64,000 nt of DNA, from NCBI GenBank assembly GCA_932294295.1, contig OW028585.1:27094177-27158176 (forward strand). The letters are read 5' to 3'. The translations under genes and the position numbers were made by a program. Origin of the DNA: Alitta virens (lineage: Eukaryota > Annelida > Polychaeta > Phyllodocida > Nereididae). The notes under the pieces were generated by a model that saw only the letters and a program-made list of their open reading frames with translations, had not been told where the DNA came from and made no database searches. This document shows, piece by piece, positions 24,901 to 35,872 of this stretch (positions are counted from its first letter, which is position 1; each line of letters starts with the position of its first letter).

Positions 24901-27900
24901 ATTAGAGTGCGAAGTGCCCTTGAGACTCATTTCTAACTCGAGGTTGAGAAGGGTACTCCATTATTTGAAGAACGAGAGGAGCGAAGAAGACGAAGAAGAC
25001 GAAGAAGACGAAGAAGACGAAGAAGAAAAAGAAGTCAATTTGAAGAGGTCGAAATTCGGGGCAAGTAGAAAGAAGTTTGCGAAGGAGAAAAATAAGAAGC
25101 TACGAAAGAAGATAGCTGCGAATACGGATACAACGAATACTACTAAAGTCAAGGGGTCAAATGTCGAGGACCGTCGTAATAAGAAAGCCGGTAAGACATC
25201 GACTTGGACAAAAAAGAAATCCTGGATAAAAGTCTAAGTAAAAGGATTACTGCGAGGTAGGAGGGGGAAAAGAAAAAAAGAAAAGTGACAATGGTGCTGC
25301 CTAAGGATATCGACGCTTACTTGAACAGACGTTTTTACAACCCTAGATCTCCTGGAAGTTTTACCAGTGCTGCCAAACTACACTCAGTAATAAAGAAAGA
25401 GGGGAGATACAACCTTACGCTAGCTAGGATAAAGGAGTGGGCCAGAGGACAGGACATTCTGACTCTACATAAGACGGCCAGGCAACGTCAACCGTTGTAC
25501 AGAAGAGTCATTGCACCTGGTATGAATCACTTGTGGGACACGGATTTACTCGTACTCACGGGTAAGAGATTCACCGCAGTTAATGAGGGTAACGCGTACA
25601 TTCTCATAACGGTTGATGTATTTTCGAGGTATTGCTACGCCGAAGCGATCAAAAGTAAAGGAGGAAAGGACGTGACCGAGGCTTTTGAAAGTATTTTGGA
25701 TAGGTCAATGTCCATACCCCGTTTCCTAAGGAGTGACAGAGGAACGGAGTTCTCAAACTCTCTAGTACAGGCTTTATTCAAAGAAAGGGGGATAAAGCAT
25801 TACTACGGTTCGACGGAGACAAAGGCGAACTATGCAGAAATTCTAATAAAAAATATCAAGAAAAGACTTTTCCAATTCTTCCAGAATAACAACAGCTATA
25901 GCTACATCGACAGTCTTCAAGACATTATCCACTCTTACAACAACACACGGCATTCGAGCATAGGCGTATCCCCTGCCTCAGTGACTCGAGGAAATGAGCG
26001 TGATGTCTGGGATTACCAGTACATGATCAATTCCCTTCACTATCGAAAGACACTAAAAAGAGCTCTGAGGTTGACTAGAAGGAAAAAGAGGAAAAAATCG
26101 TACCCCTACAAATACTCTGTAGGTGAGACCGTGAGAGCGGCATACTTTGCCAGAAAACCGTTTCATCGAGCTTACGACGAACAGTTCACGGGCGAGGTCT
26201 TCACGGTGAGAGCTAGAAAGATTATTGATGGTGTCACGGTTTATTACCTCAAAGACTACGGAGGGGAGAATGTAGACGGTCACTTCTACGCCAGTGAATT
26301 AACCTCGGTTAGATACGACCCTAAGGCCCTTTTCAAAATAGAAAAGGTTTTGAAAACCAGAGTACGCCAGGGTGTTCGTGAGAGTCTGGTAAAATATCAG
26401 TCTTGGCCTGACAAGTACAACGAGTGGATCGCTACATCGTCTATCAAGGATCTGGATAAGAAAAAGAAGTCGCAGAAGTCGCAGAAGTCGCAGAAGTCGC
26501 TGAAGTCGTAGAAGTCGAAGAACTGAAGAAGAAATAGAAGAAGCCAAAGAAGAAGAAAAAAGAAGAAAATGTTAATTTGTCTGCAGAGTGACCAGTCACC
26601 GACCGTGAACCCTAGCAATACGCCAGTCCTCTTCACCTGTACATTACCCGAACACTATAACCTAGACACGCAAAGAAGAGGTCGTTGGTATCTGGGACTG
26701 CAGGAAATTGTCTTACCATCTGTGAGGAAGGGGAATAAATGGGATGCTCTGTACGTGTGCTGTCAGGGTTGTGAAACCTCCCCATTGGGTGGAATGTACA
26801 AACCTATCATCGCCTCTCTTAGCCTCGGTGAAATAAAAAGGAATAACTTTACGAGGTTCTCTCCAGTACACTACGTGCCTCTCAGGGTACAGAGCTTGAG
26901 TCAGTTGACTGTAGAGATCTACTGTTCGGAGGGAGAAATATTGGAAGATTTGAAGGAGAACAGCAGGGGACAAGCTACAAAGTGTACATTCGAGTTGAAA
27001 TGGATGAAAGATACAAGTCCCTGGCGACCTTAAAGCCGGATGCATGGGTGAAACATTTCAAAGACACAGTAGGGAAACCTTCGACATGGGATGATCAGTC
27101 TAGACTAGTGGTAATAAAGCATAGCAAAGGAGATGGAGGGGCTAAGACGGCATCAGCGGACCTACCATTGAACGTGGTTTCTCCCATAGAACAGTACGCC
27201 AACATGGCGCAAGCCGAAATGGATAAAAAGACACCCGCGTACAAGCCTCTGTCAGTTTCTACCTCGAGCTCTAAGAAGGATCATCGAGGTAAGAAGAGGA
27301 AGACACCTGCAACTTCGGTCAAAGCAAACAAGAACAAGACGCCTAAGAGAAGGACTGTAGGTAAAGACATACTCAGCAAGTAATATGGCTACGAATGAAA
27401 AGGTTTTGGCTTCCTCAGATTTGGGGTATGACAACAGCCTTGACCTTTTTAAAATACCTGTCACGAATTCGGGGGTAACGGAAATCAAGTACATCACTCA
27501 CAAGCCGGTAAATCAATTTTCTTCGGAGGGCAATGTCAAATTCAGACTACCAGGGGCTGGCCCTAGCTATGTGGATCTAAGAGATGTCTATGTTAGGACA
27601 CTAGTGAGGATAACCAGAGCGGATGGAACAACTCTCCCTAAGCAACCGGAAAGTTTGTCGGTAGGCTCCACTACTAAAAGGAGTACCGGTAGTGGTACCA
27701 GTTCTGATGACAGTACAGGTGGTACGGGTGGTACGGCTGGCACTGGTGACACGGGTGACACGAGTGGTAGCTCCGCCGCTGGTAGTTCGACTGGTGGGTC
27801 CGCTAGAGGCTCGGCTACCAGTTCTAGTACTAGCGGTAGTACCTCCAAACAAAACTCTGACGAAGGTCCCTGGAGTGTTGGCCCTGTCAACAATCTAGCC

Positions 27901-30900
27901 CACTCCCTGTGGGATTCCGTAGAAGTAAGGCTAAACGATGTTGTGGTACTAGGAGGTCAGACGGGTTACGCCTACAGATCAATGATAAACACCCTCTTGG
28001 ATGACAATGGCGGAAATGATTCGGACCTAGAATGCAGCATGTTTGTCAAAGATACAGCTGGTAGTATGAACGAGGCTACAATGAGATTTGCTTCAAACAA
28101 AGGTTTCGTCGAAAGATCTAAAAGGATGGAGGGTAGTCGGACTGTGGAATTGATGGCTAAACTAGACTTAGATGTTTTTAAAGTGAAGAAATGTCTGATT
28201 AATGGGATTACGATAGACATTTGTCTGACTCCCACTAGTCACAATTTCCGTCTCATGACAGCGAATGTTTCAACCAAGGATTATATTCTCGAAATTCAAG
28301 ATATATCCCTTATCGTGAAACAAGTCATGCCTAGCAATCCCATACTTGTTGGACATCAAGAGGTCATGGAGAAGGAACTCTCCAGAGCGAGATATTTCTA
28401 TATAAAAGAGGAGTTACGTAAATTTTCCCTAGCCAAGGGAACATCTTCCTTTTATGTCGAAGATGCCTTCAATGGTAAAATCCCTCAAAAGATGGTTCTA
28501 GCCTTTGTGGCTGGAGATGCGTTGACCGGTGATATTACAAGCAACCCCTTCAATTTCAAACATTACCACATCAACTATATCAATGTAAGCCTGAGCGGAA
28601 ATCCCACACCCCGGGGACCACTTTCTTTTGACTTTAACTCTGGCAACTATCAACAGTGCTACGGAGACCTTTACAGAGGAAAGACCGGTACATCTGACAA
28701 GATGAGAATTACGCTCTCGGAATACCCTGAAGGCTACAGTCTCTTCGTGGTTGATCTTGCTCCTCAAAATTATGACAAATACTACCCTGCCAACAGGGAT
28801 GGAAATGCCAGAATAGAGCTGCGATTTGCCAAACCTCTACCGGAATCAGTGGTGATGCTAGCTAGAGTCAGTTACCCTTCATTATACGAAGTGGATTATG
28901 CGAGAAATATTTACTTAGCATGAATGCTTCCGAGATCTACGAATTGCTGTGGAAGGACCAGAAGACGAGTTCGTACGTCATGGCTGTAATACCATCAGAG
29001 GCGTTGCCTTATGTTCAACCGGACTACAGGAAGAGATGTTACATTGTAAACACTATGGCAAGAAAGAAATGTGACTCACCTCTCGGGGCTCTCGGAGCTC
29101 TCGGGGGTCTCGGGGGTCTCGGAGTCCCGAGAAAGGGACATTGGCTGCTCATTGTTATTATTCATGGTGAAGCTGTTGAGTTGTTCGACTCTTTAGGACA
29201 AGATGGGACCTGGAATGGTGACATAATGACATTTATTAACCATCATGGATACATTAATGTTAACGGTCGGGTTCTGGCATCATCGCTCTGCGGTTACTAC
29301 TGTTTAGCCTATGCGTACTACAGAGCCAGAGGAATTGAAACGGTTGAAGTACTTGACATTTTGAAGAACACAGTGGATATAGAAAGCCACTGCTTGACAC
29401 TATTCGACTGACTTTACAGTACTAGTTCCGAATGTTAAAATTTAGTTAGCAGTAGAATTACAGCGGATGTTATTTTTTATTTGACAATTAAGTTAAAAAT
29501 AAAAGCTACTGCTAATGATTATATTTCGGAATATAGTGTATTTTATCATGACTGTTTAATTGCTATACAGTATAATGTATGCTTTCAAAAAATTAATAAT
29601 AAATAAAAAATTAATCATAATAAATTAAAAAAAAATTACATTGTATCTGCCGTAGTGTCATTATTTATCTTAAGTAACATAGCATATGTAGTCTATTACT
29701 CATTTGTATATGCGAAAAGATAATGTAGTTTAGTGGAATAAAAATATATATTTGAAAAAATTATGTTTTGACTTATTCATTTATTTTTTATGAATGCATG
29801 ACCTAGTGCTTGACTGTCTTTGGAAATGATTACTATTTTTAATGCCTGCCGATGTAAATATATTATCAAGTAAAGCGAGAGTTTAAGAAGGAAAGTCATT
29901 ATTAACACCTGGTGGAGCTAGTAGATGTTTAACTCAGATGGTATATAGCGCCCTCTGTCGTTAATACATAAATTTGTCTCTTGAATACGGATCTCTAGCC
30001 CATTGCAGATACACCGGTATTTACCGTGAATTTCTCTTTAGACTAATAATTAGTTTGAAAATAATAAGTAGGGGGTATCAATTTATCATTACTCCGGTGA
30101 TAAGACATTGTATTTTAAGGAGAGGTCTAAAAAAGGGACTGAGAAAAAAGTAGTAGAAAGTTAAATTAGTTGCGACGTGACTACCGACGCTCCTTTTAAG
30201 GATTCAAAACTTTCAGGGCTTTTTAACGAATTTTCTCTATTATGAATACTGATGTAAACTAAATTACTACACCTAAAATGATCAATAAGGCATGAGACTA
30301 AAGGATATAATCTAAACACTTATATTATTTAGAAAGTCACAATTTCGTTGGAATCCTCTATGACTAGTTAAGTAGGCTCTATAGAGAAGGTATTTTACTA
30401 TTTAAATAAAAAAAAGGGAGTAATATATTTACCCATTCGGTTAAAGTTACTACTTCAGCTACTTCAGCTACTTCAGCTACTTCAGCTACTTCAGTTGCTT
30501 CAGTTGCTTCAGTTGCTTCAGTTACTCAAAAGTAGATCAATACGTGATTTCTAACTTTCAGATATATAGAAGCGCTCATTTCTATTCCAAATGAATTAGG
30601 TAGAGCCGGATATCAATATTATTTTATCTAGTACATAAACAATAGCTTTTAGTACCCTAATAATTATCGGAAATTACAAGAAAATCTATAAATATGAAGG
30701 AGATGGTGTTCTTTCTCTGATCAAAGTTATGTACGAATAATGTACTACAGATAAGATAAAATAAATATGACTCACCTTGTTAGGAGTGGATAGCTGAGTA
30801 CTTCTGCTGACTGTCTAGGATGAGATGAAAGCTGGATGAAGATCACCACGATCATGCCTAGCTTTTATACGAAATTTAACAGATAAACCATTGTTCATAC

Positions 30901-33900
30901 CTAGTCAGGCTTAAAACCCACCCATACCTATCGATTGATGTCCACAATACAGTACTGTACTCGATCTCTGACACGCCTACCTGAACTTTCCTAGATTGCA
31001 CCCTAGGAAACAAAGATTCACTGTTGGTTTTAATTGCTTTGGACCGGAGCAGTTGGTCTAAAGATCTGTTTCACGTTTGACCAAAATAGTGAGATCAAAC
31101 AAAAAATAAAAATTTATAAATAAAAATACCTTCTTTAGTCCAACCTTTGCTTTATGTCAAATTTTCTTAAAGCTGTTTTCATCGAAAACATTGAATGGGA
31201 TATCCTTATTTATATATTTATAGATATATAAAGACTTTATATATAAAGACTTTATTTTTAAATGATTGAAGCATTTGATTAAAATGAAATATTTGGTTAT
31301 CTTTGAAGACAATTTCACACCATTTGTGCGCGGTTGTAATACTATTAGAGAAGCGGGTCAATTATTTTACGATCTTTCACCCCTGGAACTGTCAATGTTC
31401 ACTCTATAGGTCAACAGGATGCTATCTTAATGGTGGGTGGTCTTAATAGAAAACTACAAGTAACAGAGTAAAAAACTCTAGTGTACAATATAATAGAGGA
31501 ATCACTGCAGGGGGGCTTGCTAAGTCAACTACCGATCCAAAACTATTATGCAACAACGTGCTAAACACCCTGTTTTGTTATGTAATATAGGTCAATTGTG
31601 ACGCAGATACAATTGAACGGTCAGCAAGATGTTATCTAATAGAGGTCACGTGTGACGTAGATGTAATTGAAGGGACAGTAAATGGTCAGTTTGATTCGAG
31701 ATTTTGAAAAGGAAGGCTGTATAAACTGAGATTTAAGACAAAAGAGGAAAGTTACCAGAGTAAAGTGAGAAAAATGGACGTCATGTATTTACTATGTCCA
31801 TTACTCCTGATTATGTCTACAAATGCATGGATTTGCGGGGATGACGGACAGTGCATGTGCACTTACGAAGGAGGGGTAACATGTCAGTTGATTTCATCGG
31901 CCCCCAGTTTCCCTCTCAGGGTGAGATCAGGCAGATCTCTGACAGTTCAAGCTACAATGGACTTCGATCTATCATCGATGGATGTAACTTATGGCTTCTC
32001 GAGTGTGACCTTACTCGGAATGACCTATCAACAATGCATTGATGTCGAGCGCGATTTTCCCTGGGTACGCTGTTTGTCTCAAGGTCATGAGACAATGATG
32101 ACTGAAGAACTAGTGACCACCGACTTCGCTTCAATGGAAACCGCAAGAAGGACAGATTCAGTGGAAACTGAGCTCACGTCAGATGCTAACGCGAAGACGT
32201 CTGCAAGCGGAGCTGACACCCTAGGAACCACCATCACGGCCGAAAAGGATGAAGTCGTAACAGCTAGACTGTCACCTTGGGCAATAACGGGACTTGTTAC
32301 AGGCGGCTTGGGATTCACTGTACTCATACTTTGCATACTAGTGAGTCTGGTTAATCTTCATGAACGTTTAAATTTAAGAACTAGATCGGATGATAATGCT
32401 GTGTTTGCCATTTATTGCTGTAAAGCGTTACTTGCCATATGCCTCATACCTGTCCATTTGTGTTCCAAGTGTCATGACTGCAACTGGAGGGGGGTAAGAG
32501 ATCTGGACAATGAAATGAGGCTGATTTAAAAAAAAAATTATTTTTTCTGATTTTGATATTTGATTTTTTTTTTGATTTTGTAGAAGTACGGAGATATACG
32601 AGAGTGCATGATTCAAGTAGTTTACTTGCTCACTGTATTAGATAATTTTTTGGGGAAGATGCAGGAGAGACTCGAGGAAATACAGGATAACGCTTCGCCT
32701 CGAAGAGTAGGTCTATATCTGGCCCAACTAGCTCTTGCCGCTCGAGACGCTCCCCGACCTGGCCCAGTAGCTATCGACCGTGTCCCCCCTATCCCCCATG
32801 GCCCTGCTGCACCACGTGTAATCCGTGTACCCGGTGTACCCCGTGTACCTCGCCGTGACCTTATCCCTGCAGTTCACGTACCTGGACTCATGAGAGGTCT
32901 TGACCTCAACAATATCATACCTGGTATTGATAGACTTAGGCCTAGGTATTAGCTGTCATCCAGGAAGTGCTATGCTATAGCATATTAACTATCATCATCA
33001 TTATTATTGTACTTTTAACAGTTTTACCGATGTTCGAATGTTTATTGTATTTAACTTGTTTTTCATTTATCTTTACGCCATACTCATAGTCATGTACAGC
33101 TTTTAATGTGTAGAATGTTATTTTTTTTATTTCATTTTTTTTGTATCATGAGAGTTCTTTTAACTACTCAAATATGCCCTTTATCGTCCGGTTTTCATGG
33201 CTTTTTGTATACATTTTTATGCAGACTGCTGTTATCTTAGTATTATTTTTAGATTTACCACTAATTAGTTAGTATGCCATTAGTAGTAGTAGTAGTATGC
33301 TCAGTATTATTTTTGACGGGTGTTTTACTCATGTGACCATGTTACTTTTGACATGGGCTCATGTTACTCAGGTTTTTAAAGATGTGCTAGACTCGGGTTT
33401 TTTTAAAGATGTACTAAAATGTTTGCTCTGAACTGTATTTATTGTTTAGTTTTCTTTGATACTAGATTTTTTATTTCATTTGTTTACTTTTGATCAGTGC
33501 ATTATTTAAAGTCCTGTTTGCTACTGTGCTACAGCAGTATAGAAATTTGCTATTAAATGTAAAAAAAAAAAATTATTGAAGTACATGTATCACTTTTATA
33601 TTCGATGTTTACTGTATACATTGTTTGAACTGATTACTTGAATAGCTAGGAATAAAAAGAATACAATGGAAATTTCACCAACAGTGCAGGGTTTGTCTTA
33701 TTGTGTCAAATGACCTTAGGGCTTTAGTCTCACCCTGTGACAACTTCTTTGCAAGTACAGCTGAACAAGGTATGGTAAGCTTTAATCTCAAGTCATTGAG
33801 AGTTTAAGTGAATAATGACTTATAATAACTAGACCAGTCTTTCCCAGTTGACAATTATACTGAGTGAGGTATTCTGCTATAGGTGATATATGTATAGGGG

Positions 33901-35839
33901 TCGACTGAGTACTTGAAATGACTCCATTCATACAATGCCTTTGTAACGGGTACAATAGACATGGAGTTCAAGGACATGATAATTAACAAATACAACAATC
34001 CCTCATTGTTTAACTGGAAAGGATTTCTAGTAAAGAAGGGTACTGTACTGTACTGTCCTTTAACTGAGCAATTTCACTCTAATTTAAAGGTAAGAAAAAA
34101 TAAGTAAAAATAAATAAGAAATAAAAAGAAGAGCAGTTTACAATAATTTCTTTTATTTACGTCCCATTACACATATGAAGTGGATTTTATTTATTTATTT
34201 ATTTTTTGTCAATAAGCAATGCGATGTTCAACGCAATTTATAAACACAGAATTGAGGAGCATGTCTTCTGTGAACTGGTCAAGTGTCATACATGTAGGCA
34301 CTTGAGGATTAGTAAATAGTCTATAATAAACTGAGCACTGATTTCTCTCACCCATAATCAGTTCAGTAATCTGTTTTACTGTCTCCTCTGGTTTGTACTT
34401 TAACTCCTGAAGTACTGATTTTAGAATTTGATCAAATCCGTCGTCATAAAGTCCATGGAATATCTGGGTGATACTCTTGTCTGTGAAAGGAGGGTTGCTA
34501 GGGTTTTGCAGTGAGCGTAATCTTGATAGACTAGCCCTCTCGAGCAAATAGCGACATAATGATAACATAACGGGTCGGTCGATCTTACAACGTGCAACAT
34601 CCCAGGGTACATCTGAATCTCGAGAGCCGTTGAGTGCTGACTTAAGAGCCTGGTGATCTTCATGGGCTTCGAAAGCGGCTTCAATGTTGAGGTACATCAA
34701 TGGAGAGTTTCTGTTTGTTATTTGTTCATGCCATATATAGGCATGTACATACGGCCACTCAGAGGTCAGGGGGGCACTTATTGAGAGGGCTTCAAGAATG
34801 TCGTCTATACGACTGATGAATGTAGCAAAATCTCTGTAGTCGAGGTGTAGACTCTGGTCCAAATATAGTCGCTGATTTGGAGCTACATTATCGGTGGGAT
34901 TGACAGTACGAATAAAAACTGCTACCCATATGTACTGATGAGGATACTCATAAACTATTCCAGGGTGTAGGTGCATCTCTGTGACCTTGAAAGGCGATAG
35001 AGGCTTCCCCATTTTAACAGTCATTCTATTAAACTTGACATGTTGAAGTTGACTTAGCTTGACACCAAACTCCTCGTAAGCCATGTTTCTTTCCGAGATG
35101 CATGGCATGTAGGTCTGCAGATTCCTCAGTGCTGTCAGGTCGAATTTCTGGTATTTTTCAGTTCCATTGCTGTTGGTCTGTGTGACAGTAATGTAGTTGT
35201 CCTCCATCGTAGGCGTTAGGTAACCCAAGATAGAAGTTCCAGAGTTGACCTTGAAATTCAACTTGGCAGGGTAGACAGTATTTGTAGCCATTGCTGAGTA
35301 AATTTATGAAGAGAGTCCGAACAGTAGTAGTGGTCGCAGTAGTAGTAGTAGTAAGATATGTCTGCGTTGTCTGGATGAGACTATTTATAGTTGAGAGGGA
35401 GGAGGGTTAATTACGTAACCCCTGTTCCAGCTGACTACCCAACTTCCTATGGGAGAGACGGGGAGAGGGGAGTAAAATTCCGAGGCTTGAGGACAAGAGT
35501 GCCGTATATAAATTACTGTCACCATTATGAAGTGACAGGTTAATTATACAGGCGATTATAACGATGTATAGAATAATGACTTGACAGAAAAAAATGACTT
35601 CATTTTTTGGAACAACTTGACCAAATAATTTCCACTGCTGAGGTTCATCACAGCTATTCTCTATGGACTGGCTGTCATTTAATGTTAACATGTCTGGTGA
35701 GTCCAAATTTTCCATTTCTTCTTCTTCTCCTTCGGTTGTTGAAGTAGGCATTAACATGTTTGATTTGTTTGCTAGGTCATGTAGTGTAAATAAAGAAGTA
35801 GATCCTTCCATGTCGGATGCAGGCTGAGAACTGAGAAGG

Positions 35840-35872
<33 letters not shown>

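Larger units (their letters stand above)
29412..31719. other. 2.3-kb AT-rich non-coding region of the Polinton
   Basis: No long frame on either strand. Holds a poly(A) signal for the capsid/protease block, a 9-bp minisatellite (30451-30526) and a leftward TATA plus splice-donor pair near 30776-30869. The rest has no recognised content. Confidence 0.6.

Noticed and set aside
27588..27893. Antisense and shifted frames within the major capsid low-complexity region
   Set aside because: Produced by the in-frame repeat; the capsid frame continues with conserved text on both sides.
30451..30526. CRISPR-like array
   Set aside because: Contiguous 9-mers without spacers in animal DNA: a minisatellite.
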